Assembly: GCA_009773555.1 (NCBI GenBank)
Contig: WSXZ01000033.1
Coordinates: 1 to 45,359, forward strand
Direction of reading: 5' to 3'
Length of the DNA: 45,359 nt
From: Methylocystaceae bacterium
Lineage (GTDB): Bacteria > Pseudomonadota > Alphaproteobacteria > Rhizobiales > Beijerinckiaceae
Shown here piece by piece: positions 1 to 7,846 of this stretch; positions within the stretch are counted from its first letter, which is position 1; the number at the start of each line of letters is the position of its first letter. The position numbers were made by a program, and so were the translations under genes. The notes beneath the pieces are model-generated. The model was not told where the DNA came from. It saw only the letters and a list, made by a program, of their open reading frames with translations, and searched no databases.

Positions 1-1
1 T

Positions 2-199
2 GCAGCGCCGCCGCCTCCCGCTCCGCCACCGGCCGCCGCGAGGCCTGCAGCGCCGCCGCCTGCGCCCCCGCCGCCGCCCAAGCCCGTTGCGCCGCCGCCT
101 CCCCCACCGCCACCAGCGGCTCCGGCCGACGTGGATCCGCTGGACTCGCTTGAAGCGGAAATGGCGCGACTGCTCGGCCGCTCGGATCAGAAGGAATAA
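2..199 (+). CDS. C-terminal end of a proline/alanine-rich protein (partial)
   Basis: The reading frame is open from the left edge and stops with TAA at 197-199, so only the last 65 residues are seen. The first ~45 are almost only Pro and Ala (a low-complexity linker). They are followed by a short amphipathic tail, DPLDSLEAEMARLLGR, then SDQKE. A Pro-rich linker ending in a short 'LEAEM-LLGR' helix is reminiscent of the C-terminus of some alphaproteobacterial FliO flagellar-export proteins, and dksA lies near flagellar genes in some Rhizobiales. That identification is a guess. A good intrinsic terminator follows 4 bases after the stop, confirming that this is the end of a rightward transcript. 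Confidence 0.6.
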   Translation, partial: AAPPPPAPPPAAARPAAPPPAPPPPPKPVAPPPPPPPPAAPADVDPLDSLEAEMARLLGRSDQKE

Positions 200-203
200 A
201 AAA

Positions 204-235
204 GGGCGTCGCCAGCGGCGACGCCCTTTGCTTTT
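204..235 (+). terminator. Rho-independent terminator
   Basis: A perfect 10-bp stem (GGGCGTCGCC at 204-213, GGCGACGCCC at 217-226) with a 3-base AGC loop is followed by TTTGCTTTT. It lies directly after the stop of the proline-rich gene. A short A-run precedes the stem, so it may also work for leftward transcripts ending after dksA. Confidence 0.85.
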
Positions 236-252
236 CCCCCGAAGGTTTCGGA

Positions 253-669
253 CTAATCGTCTCGATAGACTTTTTCGCGCCGTTCGTGACGCTCCTGCGC
301 CTCAATCGACAGTGTCGCGATCGGACGGGCGTCGAGGCGCTTAAGCGAGATCGGCTCCCCCGTTTCCTCGCAATAGCCGTAACTGCCGTCGTCGAGGCGC
401 GTGAGCGCCGAGTCGATTTTAGCGATGAGCTTGCGCTGCCGATCGCGCGCGCGCAGTTCAATGGCGCGATCAGTTTCGGACGACGCGCGATCTGCAAGAT
501 CCGGATGGTTTTCGTTTTCATTCTGCAGAGTGGCCAGCGTTTCGCGACTCTCTTGCAGAATGTCCTCCTTCCAAGCCAGCAGTTTGCGCCGGAAATATTC
601 GCGCTGCCGATCGCACATGAAGGGTTCGTCTTCGGAAGGCTTATACGTTTCTTCCAGATCCACCGCCAT
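253..669 (-). CDS. dksA: DksA/TraR-family RNA polymerase-binding transcription factor
   Basis: This 138-residue protein is a DksA-type secondary-channel factor that acts with ppGpp in stringent control of rRNA and amino-acid promoters. Residues ~15-95 form the coiled-coil region, ending with the conserved segment ALTRLDDGSYGYCEETGEPI. The C-terminal zinc-finger region (about 95-130) keeps the fold but not the four cysteines. The expected C-x2-C...C-x2-C reads C-x2-T...T-x2-A, as in many alphaproteobacterial DksA proteins, so classical Zn(II) binding is unlikely. The gene is transcribed leftward. icd lies upstream on the same strand with an 82-base gap. A 7-bp inverted repeat (691-707) sits just before the start. 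Confidence 0.93.
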   Translation of the reverse strand: MAVDLEETYKPSEDEPFMCDRQREYFRRKLLAWKEDILQESRETLATLQNENENHPDLADRASSETDRAIELRARDRQRKLIAKIDSALTRLDDGSYGYCEETGEPISLKRLDARPIATLSIEAQERHERREKVYRDD

Positions 670-690
670 CTCGCGAATCCCTAATTGGCC

Positions 691-707
691 TATAGGCGAC
701 GCCTATA
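691..707. promoter_or_regulatory. Perfect 7-bp inverted repeat upstream of dksA
   Basis: TATAGGC-GAC-GCCTATA lies 22 bases upstream of the dksA start and 45 bases beyond the icd stop. It is short and AT-rich enough to be an operator or part of a promoter, and no U-run marks it as a terminator. Function unknown. Confidence 0.3.
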
Positions 708-751
708 TAGCCGCGACGGGCGCCACATACAATCATTCCCCGCGCCGCCGC

Positions 752-1963
752 TCACTCCATAGCTCTGCGCAGATTTTCGTCGATTTTGTCCAGGAACCCT
801 GTCGTCGACAGCCATTTCTGATTGCAGCCGACAAGCAGGGCGAGATCCTTGGTCATGAAGCCGGACTCGACGGTCGCGACGCACACTTCCTCAAGCGTGC
901 GGGCAAACCGGACCAGATCCTCGTTCCCATCGAGCTTGCCGCGATGCGCGAGCGCGCGCGTCCAGGCGAAAATCGAGGCGATCGAGTTGGTCGAGGTCTC
1001 ATGCCCCTTCTGATGCTCGCGATAGTGGCGCGTCACCGTGCCGTGAGCGGCTTCGGCCTCGACGGTCTTGCCGTCGGGCGTCATCAGCACGCTCGTCATC
1101 AGGCCGAGCGAACCGAAGCCCTGCGCAACGGTGTCAGACTGCACGTCGCCGTCGTAATTCTTGCAAGCCCAGATATAGCCGCCCGACCATTTGAGCGCCG
1201 AGGCGACCATATCGTCGATCAGACGATGCTCGTAGGTGAGGCCGAGCGCCTGGAATTTCGATTTGAACTCGGCGTCGTAAATCTCCTGGAACAGATCTTT
1301 GAATCGGCCGTCATAGGCCTTCAGAATCGTGTTCTTGGTCGACAGATAGACCGGATATCTGCGCGTGAGCCCGTAGTTGAACGTCGCGCGCGCGAACTCG
1401 CTGATCGACTCGTCTAAATTGTACATCGCCAGCGCGACGCCGGAGCCGGGGAAGTTGAAGACTTCCTTCTCGATGACGTCGCCGTCGACGCCTTCGAATT
1501 TGATCGTCAGACGACCCTTGCCCGGCACTTTGAAGTCAGTGGCCTTATATTGATCGCCGAAGGCATGGCGTCCGACGATGATCGGCTGCGTCCATCCTGG
1601 CACCAATCGCGGCACGTTCCTGCAGATGATCGGCTCGCGGAAAATGACGCCGCCCAAAATGTTGCGGATCGTGCCATTCGGCGACTTCCACATCTCCTTG
1701 AGATGGAATTCCTTCACGCGCGCCTCATCGGGCGTGATGGTCGCGCATTTCACCCCGACGCCATGCTCCTTGATGGCGTAGGCCGCGTCGACCGTCACCT
1801 GATCATTGGTGGCGTCGCGATTTTCGATCGAGAGATCGTAATAAAGGAGATCGACGTCGAGATAGGGCCGAACGAGCTTTTCTTTGATGGCGGCCCAGAT
1901 GATGCGGGTCATTTCGTCGCCGTCGAGTTCGACGACAGGATTCGCAACCTTGATCTTCCGCAT
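752..1963 (-). CDS. icd: NADP-dependent isocitrate dehydrogenase
   Basis: This 403-residue protein converts isocitrate to 2-oxoglutarate and CO2 in the TCA cycle, supplying NADPH and the carbon skeleton for ammonium assimilation. It is the homodimeric, eukaryote-like type II IDH common in alphaproteobacteria. N-terminal [14 protein letters not shown], the substrate segment KSPNGTIRN (about residues 93-101), the metal-site aspartates around LIDDMVA, and the cofactor segment [14 protein letters not shown] are all present. The length is normal for the family and no break is seen. The gene is alone on its strand, facing away from the methyltransferase gene at 2113. Confidence 0.97.
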   Translation of the reverse strand: MRKIKVANPVVELDGDEMTRIIWAAIKEKLVRPYLDVDLLYYDLSIENRDATNDQVTVDAAYAIKEHGVGVKCATITPDEARVKEFHLKEMWKSPNGTIRNILGGVIFREPIICRNVPRLVPGWTQPIIVGRHAFGDQYKATDFKVPGKGRLTIKFEGVDGDVIEKEVFNFPGSGVALAMYNLDESISEFARATFNYGLTRRYPVYLSTKNTILKAYDGRFKDLFQEIYDAEFKSKFQALGLTYEHRLIDDMVASALKWSGGYIWACKNYDGDVQSDTVAQGFGSLGLMTSVLMTPDGKTVEAEAAHGTVTRHYREHQKGHETSTNSIASIFAWTRALAHRGKLDGNEDLVRFARTLEEVCVATVESGFMTKDLALLVGCNQKWLSTTGFLDKIDENLRRAME

Positions 1964-2112
1964 GCATCCGCTCCTCTGTGCCGCGCGCCTTATAGCGTCG
2001 GCTAGAGGTTTTGGGTAGCAATCCAGGGGCCTGCGGCTAAGCGGCGAAGCCGCCCTTCCCCCCGAACGCTTTCCGCCCTAATTTGCCGGCCGCTTTGGGG
2101 CGAGGAGTCGAA

Positions 2113-2943
2113 TTGGTCGGGGCCGGAACGGATCGCAGCAAGACGGCCCTTTCCGGGGGGCCGGCGATTGTGCTCGTGCGTCCGCAGCTCGCCGTCAACA
2201 TCGGCATGTGCGCCCGCGCCATGGCCAACTTCGGCCTCTCCGATTTGCGCCTCGTCTCGCCGCGTGAAGGCTGGCCGCGCACCGGCGCCTACCGCAAGGG
2301 CGCCTATGCGGCCGCCGCCGGCGCCGTGCATCTCCTCGAAAGCGCGAAGCTCTACGAGAGCGTGCGTGAAGCGATCGAGGATCTGTCCTTCGTCTACGCC
2401 GCGACGGCGCGCGGACGCGGCCAGATGAAGCCGGTGCTGACGCCCGCCCAGGCCATGCCAAGCACGGCGGCGCGAATAACGGCGGGCGAAAAGCATGGCG
2501 TGCTGTTTGGACCCGAGCGCACCGGCCTCGACAATGACGACGTCGCGCTCGCCGACGCCATCCTCACCTTTCCGGTCAATCCCGCCTACGCCTCGCTCAA
2601 TCTCGCGCAAGCGGTGCTGCTCACCGGCTATGAATGGTTTCGCGCCGCGCATGGCGACGCCATTCCCTTTGAGATCGAAGAGCGCTCGCCCCCGGCGACG
2701 CGCGAGATGACCCTCGCTTTCTTCGATTTTCTCGAAGGCGAACTCGACAAGCGCGGCTTCTTCCGCCCGCTGACGAAGAAGCCCGTCATGTCGCGCAATC
2801 TGCGCAACATGTTCCACCGCATGGGCCTCACCCAGCAGGACGTGCGCACGCTGTGGGGCCTCGTCGTGCGGCTGGTGGAAGGCCCGCGCCGGGAGCCAAA
2901 GAAAGTGACCCGGAAGAAGCAGGCGGAAGGCGCGGACTCCTGA
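2113..2943 (+). CDS. trmJ: SPOUT-family RNA 2'-O-methyltransferase (TrmJ/TrmH type)
   Basis: This predicted SpoU/TrmJ methyltransferase of about 276 residues would transfer a methyl group from SAM to a ribose 2'-OH, in TrmJ at position 32 of tRNAs. The fold is marked by VLVRPQLAVNIGMCARAMANFGL (start, motif 1), the LFGPERTGLDNDD knot segment (motif 2) and VNPAYASLNLAQAV (motif 3). A C-terminal extension of ~90 residues, ending in a Lys/Arg-rich tail, is typical of TrmJ. The frame is open from a TTG at 2083. I prefer the TTG at 2113 because GAGGAG (2102-2107) sits 5 bases before it. The exact RNA target cannot be read from sequence. Confidence 0.85.
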   Translation: MVGAGTDRSKTALSGGPAIVLVRPQLAVNIGMCARAMANFGLSDLRLVSPREGWPRTGAYRKGAYAAAAGAVHLLESAKLYESVREAIEDLSFVYAATARGRGQMKPVLTPAQAMPSTAARITAGEKHGVLFGPERTGLDNDDVALADAILTFPVNPAYASLNLAQAVLLTGYEWFRAAHGDAIPFEIEERSPPATREMTLAFFDFLEGELDKRGFFRPLTKKPVMSRNLRNMFHRMGLTQQDVRTLWGLVVRLVEGPRREPKKVTRKKQAEGADS

Positions 2944-2969
2944 GCCGCGTCACCTGTGACGACGCCCCC

Positions 2970-3365
2970 TCAGTGAAACGAGCGCTTGCTTTCCCGACGC
3001 GCCGACGGCGGCGGGGCGAGCGGGCTCGCCTGGTGATGCACGAGCCGCCAGCGCTCCCCGTTCCAGCGAAACCAATTGGTCGCGAGCAGCAACCCGCCGC
3101 CGACCTCCTCGATGCAAAAGACCCGCCCGTCGGCGCCCTCGATCAGCGTCTGTGGATCTCGCGTCGTGACCGCTTCCTGCGCCGGGTTACGAAAAATATC
3201 GCGGTAGGAGGCGAGCACCGGCATGCGCCCGACGAGCGCCGGCCATCCTGGGTGAACGCAGGAACAGCCCTCCTCCGCCCAAAGATCGTTCAAACCGCCA
3301 AGGTCACGTGCGGCGAAGGCCCGATAATAAGCAGCGTTGGCGTCGAGCAGCGAGATTTCATCCAT
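2970..3365 (-). CDS. SnoaL/NTF2-like (DUF4440-type) protein
   Basis: This predicted protein of ~131 residues has the pattern of a small NTF2-like alpha+beta cone. An N-terminal helix carries LLDANAAYYRAFAARDL, then LWAEEGCSCVHPGWPALVG, and strands end with TNWFRWNGERWRLVHHQASP. Such proteins are usually stand-alone cytosolic domains with enzymatic or ligand-binding roles, and none can be assigned here. The frame is open further upstream, but homology-like sequence begins at MDEISLLDAN, so the ATG at 3363-3365 is chosen; the Shine-Dalgarno is weak. It converges on trmJ and is divergent from the small membrane protein gene. Confidence 0.75.
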   Translation of the reverse strand: MDEISLLDANAAYYRAFAARDLGGLNDLWAEEGCSCVHPGWPALVGRMPVLASYRDIFRNPAQEAVTTRDPQTLIEGADGRVFCIEEVGGGLLLATNWFRWNGERWRLVHHQASPLAPPPSARRESKRSFH

Positions 3366-3453
3366 CGGGGGACACTGCGAGATTCGAATGGGCATGGCAA
3401 ATGCAAGACAGGGCCCAGAGCAGAACGCGGCCCAGAGCAAGACGGCCAAAGAG

Positions 3454-3705
3454 ATGTCGATGGATGCGCTGACCTGGTTCGGGCTCTTCGCCGTTAGCGC
3501 GATGCTGCTGACTTATTCAATGGAGGAACGCAGCTACTGGTTCGTGCTGGGATTCGCCGCCGCCTGCGCTTTGGGGTCCGTCTACGGGTTCCTTCAAGGC
3601 GCTTGGCCGTTCGGCCTGGTCGAAGCGGTGTGGGCGGGGGTCGCGCTCAAGCGCTGGCGCTCGCGGCGAAGAGCCTCGCAAGACTGCGGCGAAGCGCTTA
3701 AGTAA
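3454..3705 (+). CDS. Small hydrophobic inner-membrane protein
   Basis: This 83-residue protein has two or three predicted membrane helices: LTWFGLFAVSAMLLTYSM, YWFVLGFAAACALGSVYGFL, and a shorter AWPFGLVEAVWAGVALKRW. It ends in an Arg-rich cytoplasmic tail (RWRSRRRAS). Similar small proteins of unknown role are common in Rhizobiales. The start is uncertain: ATG 3454 and ATG 3460 are both close to an AAGAG sequence. It lies head-to-head with the NTF2-like gene and 83 bases before the Nfu gene. Confidence 0.6.
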   Translation: MSMDALTWFGLFAVSAMLLTYSMEERSYWFVLGFAAACALGSVYGFLQGAWPFGLVEAVWAGVALKRWRSRRRASQDCGEALK

Positions 3706-3788
3706 TCATGTCGAGATGTCACAGAGCGCCCAATCTGTGATATTCGCGCACTTCCGGCCGGCCTTGAACCGGACGCAGGAGTCTCCCG

Positions 3789-4346
3789 ATGTTCATCCAG
3801 ACTGAAGCTACCCCTAATCCCGCAACGCTCAAGTTTCTGCCCGGCCAGGACGTTCTGGGCCAAGGCGCCATGGAATTTCGCTCGCGCGACGACGCCGCCC
3901 ACGCGCCGCTCGCCGAGGCGCTGCTCTCCATCGACGGCGTCGAGGCGGTGATGTATGGCGCGGATTTCGTCTCGGTGACGAAGAACGGCGCCGAATGGCC
4001 GCATCTGAAGCCCGCCATTCTGGGCACGATCATGGAGCATTTCGCCTCCGGCGCGCCGCTCCTGACGGAAGGCTCGGCGCCAGCGCAGCCCGACGGGGAG
4101 TTCTATGACTCCGCCGACGCCGAGACGGTCGCCACGATCAAGGAGTTGATCGAGACGCGCGTGCGGCCGGCGGTCGCCGGCGACGGCGGCGACATCGTCT
4201 TCCGGGGCTTCAAAGACGGCGTCGTCTACCTTGCCATGAAGGGCGCCTGCTCCGGATGTCCCTCGTCCACCGCAACGTTGCGGCATGGCATCGAGAACCT
4301 GCTCAAGCATTTCCTGCCACAGGTGAAAGGCGTCGAGCCGGCGTAG
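3789..4346 (+). CDS. NifU-family (Nfu-type) Fe-S cluster scaffold protein
   Basis: This 185-residue protein has two domains. The N-terminal Nfu domain (about 1-88) starts MFIQTEATPNPATLKFLPG. The C-terminal NifU domain (about 105-180) carries the cluster-binding CxxC in GACSGCPSSTATL. Members bind and deliver [4Fe-4S] clusters to client enzymes. The clear client nearby is MiaB, whose gene lies 2 kb downstream and which needs two clusters. The gene starts the cluster nfu–tsaB–rimI–miaB that is conserved in alphaproteobacteria. The start ATG at 3789 agrees with the invariant family N-terminus. Confidence 0.93.
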   Translation: MFIQTEATPNPATLKFLPGQDVLGQGAMEFRSRDDAAHAPLAEALLSIDGVEAVMYGADFVSVTKNGAEWPHLKPAILGTIMEHFASGAPLLTEGSAPAQPDGEFYDSADAETVATIKELIETRVRPAVAGDGGDIVFRGFKDGVVYLAMKGACSGCPSSTATLRHGIENLLKHFLPQVKGVEPA

Positions 4347-4405
4347 GGCGGCGTATCCGGAGGCGACATTGATCGCGCTCCGAAAACCGTCATAATCGAC
4401 GAATC

Positions 4406-5111
4406 ATGCGAATCCTTGCGATTGACACTGCTCTGCCAGCCGTCTCGGCCTGCGTGCTGGACCACGACGCGGCGGCGCCGATCGCCGTCGAAACGATTGA
4501 GATGGAGCGCGGCCACGCCGAGGCTCTGCTGCCGCTGATCAAGCGGGTCATGAGCAAGGTCGAAGGCGGGTTCCCCTCTCTCGACCGCGTCGCGGTGACG
4601 GTCGGACCAGGCTCTTTTACCGGCATTCGCATCGGCCTCGCCGCCGGTCAGGCGATCGCGCTCGCCTGTAAGACAGAGATTGTCGGCGTTGATCATCGAT
4701 CCTTTCGACGGCGTCGTCGCGGCGGCGATCGACGCCCGCCATGACAAGGTCTACATCGCCGCCTTCGGTCCGGACGGGCGCCCGCTCCTCTCGCCGCGCC
4801 GCATCAACGCGCATGAAGCGCTTCGCGCGCTCGGGACCGGCCCGCTGCTTCTGACCGGCTCCGGCGCGCCGCTGCTTGCGAAGGAGGCGCGCGCCCGCGG
4901 CGTTCCGGTCAGGATCGCGAGCGAGCGGCCCGCCCCCGATATCGCCCTCGTGGCGCGTCTCGGCCTTGCCGCACAGCCGGATACTGCGCCGGCCCGGCCG
5001 CTTTATCTTAAAGAGCCCGACGTCACGATGCCGGCTGCGCGGCCCAACGCCCCGAAAGGCGCCGTAGGCTTTGGCGATGCGGCTGCGCGCGCCGCCGCGG
5101 CGCAGGCGTGA
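4406..5111 (+). pseudogene. tsaB: tRNA t6A biosynthesis protein TsaB (frameshifted)
   Basis: TsaB is the inactive-kinase-like partner of TsaD in making N6-threonylcarbamoyl-A37 in tRNA. The N-terminal half (4406 to ~4690) reads MRILAIDTALPAVSAC...GPGSFTGIRIGLAAGQAIAL...TEIVGV. The rest (from ~4680) is in another frame: SALIIDPFDGVVAAAIDARHDKVYIA... to RAAAAQA and TGA at 5109-5111. The conserved 'GVSTL-AL' segment is missing at the join. The junction contains TTGTCGGCGTT (4680-4690), which fits both sides if two copies of an 11-bp direct repeat recombined and 17 bases were lost. The frame change (loss of 2 modulo 3) agrees. TsaB is normally essential, so a sequence error is a serious alternative. 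Confidence 0.85.
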
Positions 5112-5121
5112 GCTTTGCGCC

Positions 5122-5610
5122 ATGACGCTGCTTTCGTCCTTCTTCGCCAAACCGACCTTCGTCATCGAACCCATCGGTGCGGAGCGCGCCGATGACTGCG
5201 AACGGCTGCATGGGGCGTCCTTCGCTTTTGGCTGGTCGAAAATCGACTTTGAAAATTATTTGACGGACGCCCACATCGTCGCCGATGGGGCTGTCCCCGA
5301 GGGCCGGAAAGGCGAGCTTGGGGGGTTCATCCTCTCGCGGCTGACGCCGCCCGACGCCGAAGTCCTCACTTTCGCCGTCGACCCCGGTAGACGCGGCGCG
5401 GGACTGGGCCGGCGCATTCTTGAAAAACATCTCGAAAATCTCGAGCGCGGCGGCGCCCGCCTCGTCTTTCTGGAGGTGGCCGACGACAATGAGGCCGCGC
5501 TGAAGCTCTACGCACGGGAAGGCTTCAAGGAGATCGGCAGGCGGGAGAACTACTATCAACGCGCCAACGGCGAGCGGCGCGCGGCGATCGCTCTGCGGCT
5601 GGAGATCTGA
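5122..5610 (+). CDS. rimI: RimI-like GNAT N-acetyltransferase (ribosomal protein S18-alanine)
   Basis: This 162-residue protein shows a single GNAT domain: AEVLTFAVDPGRRGAGLGRRIL carries the acetyl-CoA P-loop pattern (R/Q-x2-G-x-G/A), and the end NEAALKLYAREGFKEIGRRENYY is the RimI signature. RimI acetylates the N-terminal Ala of ribosomal protein S18 with acetyl-CoA. Its position 10 bases after tsaB is the standard tsaB-rimI arrangement and supports the assignment over other GNAT enzymes. The frame is open further upstream, but the ATG at 5122 matches family starts. Confidence 0.88.
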   Translation: MTLLSSFFAKPTFVIEPIGAERADDCERLHGASFAFGWSKIDFENYLTDAHIVADGAVPEGRKGELGGFILSRLTPPDAEVLTFAVDPGRRGAGLGRRILEKHLENLERGGARLVFLEVADDNEAALKLYAREGFKEIGRRENYYQRANGERRAAIALRLEI

Positions 5611-5621
5611 GTGCGCGCAAG

Positions 5622-5665
5622 CTTGCAGGACACCTCTTGGTAAACTAGACTAACTTGGTTTAGTC
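5622..5665 (+). promoter_or_regulatory. Promoter with overlapping operator-like inverted repeat for the Phd/VapC pair
   Basis: CTTGCA (5622-5627), a 17-base spacer and CTAGAC (5645-5650) resemble the alphaproteobacterial sigma-70 pattern CTTGAC-N17-CTATAT. An inverted repeat GACTAA-N6-TTAGTC (5648-5665) overlaps the -10 region and ends 14 bases before the antitoxin start. This placement is what is expected for autorepression by the antitoxin or TA complex. The repeat is seen directly; its role is inferred. Confidence 0.5.
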
Positions 5666-5679
5666 CAGCCGAGACTCTC

Positions 5680-5925
5680 ATGCGCATCGTCAACATCCAC
5701 GAAGCCAAGACCCAGCTCTCCAAGTTGGTCGATCTTGCCTCGAAGGGAGAGCCTTTCATCATTGCGAAGGCCGGAAAACCTTTGGTGAAGGTCACGCCGC
5801 TCGAAGCTCCGGTGAAGCCTTTAATCCAGCGGCTCGGCTTCATGGAAGGGCAAGGCCTGATTCCCGAGGATTTCGACCGTATGGGCGAGATCGAGATTGG
5901 ACGCCTATTCGCAGGCGACGAGTGA
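5680..5925 (+). CDS. Phd/YefM-family antitoxin
   Basis: This 81-residue protein starts MRIVNIHEAKTQLSKLVDLA, the classical prevent-host-death N-terminus that forms the DNA-binding dimer. It continues GEPFIIAKAGKPLVKVTPLE, with a C-terminal tail (IPEDFDRMGEIEIGRLFAGDE) expected to wrap the toxin. It should neutralise the PIN toxin encoded immediately downstream and repress the operon through the inverted repeat at 5648-5665. Its stop overlaps the toxin start by 4 bases (GTGA). GC content looks slightly lower than in flanking genes. Confidence 0.92.
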   Translation: MRIVNIHEAKTQLSKLVDLASKGEPFIIAKAGKPLVKVTPLEAPVKPLIQRLGFMEGQGLIPEDFDRMGEIEIGRLFAGDE

Positions 5926-6308
5926 GACTGCTCCTCGATACCCAGATCATCCTATGGGCCGCCGTGTCGCCCGATCGCCTCTCAAAAAAGGCTAAAGCGG
6001 TCCTGCTCGAAGAGGCAAATGAACTCGTCTACAGCGTCGCAAGCCTGTGGGAAGTCGCCATAAAACGCAGCCTCAATCGGGCCGACTTTCAAGTTGACCC
6101 GCGTGCGCTGCGTCAGGGTCTCTTGAACAATGGGTACGACGAGTTGCCCGTGCTCGGCCAGCACGCGCTCGCGACGGATGCGCTGCCGTTGATTCATCGG
6201 GATCCGTTCGATCGACTGCTCATCGCACAGGCGGTCGCGGAGGGTTTGACGCTGCTGACGGCGGATGCGCTCCTGGCGACCTATCCGGGACCGGTAAAAA
6301 AAATATAG
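5922..6308 (+). CDS. vapC: VapC-type PIN-domain toxin ribonuclease
   Basis: This 128-residue PIN domain starts at a GTG overlapping the antitoxin stop. The acidic residues expected for Mg2+-dependent RNA cleavage are present: Asp in MRLLLDTQIILW, Glu in SLWEVAIK, Asp in HRDPFDRLLIAQA and Asp in LLTADALL. Members cut tRNA, rRNA or mRNA when the antitoxin is degraded. The pair lies between rimI and miaB. In many Rhizobiales other genes (often a fur-type regulator) fill this slot, so this is probably a mobile insertion. The target RNA is unknown. Confidence 0.9.
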   Translation: MRLLLDTQIILWAAVSPDRLSKKAKAVLLEEANELVYSVASLWEVAIKRSLNRADFQVDPRALRQGLLNNGYDELPVLGQHALATDALPLIHRDPFDRLLIAQAVAEGLTLLTADALLATYPGPVKKI

Positions 6309-6403
6309 GAGGCGCAGATTCTTCGCCCACGAACGGCGTCGCGGCGCAAAATGTCGTATAGTGCGCGCGCTGGGCGCGAGAAGCGCCGAGTCGCGGCGGG
6401 CGC

Positions 6404-7846
6404 GTGAAACGGAGCGACAAAATAAGCACGGAAGTTTTAGACGCGATTGAGACGCCGCTGCGGGCGAGCGAGCCTCCGTCTGCACTGAAACGCAAGGTTC
6501 TGGTCAAGTCTTACGGCTGCCAGATGAACGTCTATGACGCGACGCGCATGGCTGACCTGCTCGGCCGCGAGGGCTACGCCGAGGCCAAGAGCGAAGAAGA
6601 CGCCGATCTCGTCATCCTGAATACATGCCATATCCGCGAAAAGGCCGCGGAAAAGATCTATTCCGAACTCGGCAAGCTTGCGATCGCCAAACGCGCGCTG
6701 AACGCGCAAGGCCGCGACATGAAAATCGTCGTCGCCGGCTGCGTCGCCCAGGCTGAAGGCGAAGAGGTGCTCAAGCGCCAGCGCGCCGTCGATATCGTCG
6801 TCGGTCCGCAGAGCTATCACCGACTGCCGGAGCTGCTGCGCCAGGCTAAAGACGGCGCAAGGGTCTCGGACACGGATTTCGCCGTCGAGGACAAATTTCG
6901 TGTCCTGCCCGCTCCCAGTGGCGCACAGATTCGCGCGCGCGGCGTTTCGGCTTTCGTCACCGTGCAGGAAGGGTGCGACAAGTTCTGCTCGTTTTGCGTC
7001 GTGCCCTATACACGCGGCGCCGAAGCATCGCGTCCCGTCGCCGAGATCATCGCCGAGACCATGCGCCTCGTCGACGCCGGCGTGCGCGAGATCACGCTGA
7101 TCGGCCAAAACGTCAACGCCTATCTTGGTCCGGATGGCGACGGCCGGCAGGCAAGCCTTGCGCAGCTTCTCGACCGGCTGGCGCAGATCGAAGGCTTGGC
7201 GCGCCTGCGCTATACCACAAGTCATCCGATCGACATGGCGCAGGAGCTGATTGACGCGCATGGCGCAAATCCAAAGCTCATGCCCTATGTGCATCTGCCC
7301 GTTCAATCGGGTTCGGACCGCATTCTGAAATCCATGAACCGCAAGCACGGCGCGGACGCATACCTCTCCATCGTCGAGAGCCTGCGAAAGGCGCGCGCGG
7401 ACATCGCCCTGTCGTCGGACTTCATCGTTGGCTTCCCCGGCGAAAGCGACGCCGATTTCGAGGCGACGATGGCGCTCGCCCGCGCTGTGGGCTTCGCTTC
7501 AAGCTTTTCCTTCAAATATTCGCCGCGGCCTGGCACGCCCGCCGCCGACCGTGACGATCAAATCGACGAGACCGTCAAGAGCGAACGCCTCGCGGCGCTA
7601 CAGGTTTTGCTTGAAGAGCAGCGGCAAGGCTTCAATGCGGCGACGATCGGCCGGGAGCTCGACGTGCTCTTTGAAAAAGCCGGCCGGCATGAGGGGCAAA
7701 TTGGGGGCAAGACTCCCTATATGCAGGCTGTGCATGTTGAAGGCCCGATGGCGTGCGTTGGCCGCGAAGTCAGAGTGAAAATCATCGCGGCGGGCTCGAA
7801 TTCCTTGAGCGGACAGCTCATGAGCAAAAAGGAGGCGAAGGCTTGA
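6404..7846 (+). CDS. miaB: tRNA (N6-isopentenyl-adenosine-37-C2)-methylthiotransferase MiaB
   Basis: This 480-residue radical-SAM enzyme adds a methylthio group to i6A37 of tRNAs reading UNN codons. It has three domains. UPF0004 at the N-terminus carries [21 protein letters not shown] and [10 protein letters not shown], whose cysteines bind the auxiliary cluster. The radical-SAM core has [17 protein letters not shown] (CxxxCxxC). A TRAM RNA-binding domain covers roughly the last 65 residues. Translation starts at GTG 6404. The stop overlaps the phoH start. The extra ~25 N-terminal residues before [12 protein letters not shown] are common in alphaproteobacteria. Confidence 0.96.
   Translation: MKRSDKISTEVLDAIETPLRASEPPSALKRKVLVKSYGCQMNVYDATRMADLLGREGYAEAKSEEDADLVILNTCHIREKAAEKIYSELGKLAIAKRALNAQGRDMKIVVAGCVAQAEGEEVLKRQRAVDIVVGPQSYHRLPELLRQAKDGARVSDTDFAVEDKFRVLPAPSGAQIRARGVSAFVTVQEGCDKFCSFCVVPYTRGAEASRPVAEIIAETMRLVDAGVREITLIGQNVNAYLGPDGDGRQASLAQLLDRLAQIEGLARLRYTTSHPIDMAQELIDAHGANPKLMPYVHLPVQSGSDRILKSMNRKHGADAYLSIVESLRKARADIALSSDFIVGFPGESDADFEATMALARAVGFASSFSFKYSPRPGTPAADRDDQIDETVKSERLAALQVLLEEQRQGFNAATIGRELDVLFEKAGRHEGQIGGKTPYMQAVHVEGPMACVGREVRVKIIAAGSNSLSGQLMSKKEAKA

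Noticed and set aside
401-1417. 338-residue plus-strand open frame over dksA and icd
   Set aside because: Antisense shadow of two well-recognised genes; no family pattern.
4406-5111. Programmed frameshift in tsaB
   Set aside because: No slippery sequence at the junction, and conserved residues are missing, so a deletion explains it better than recoding.
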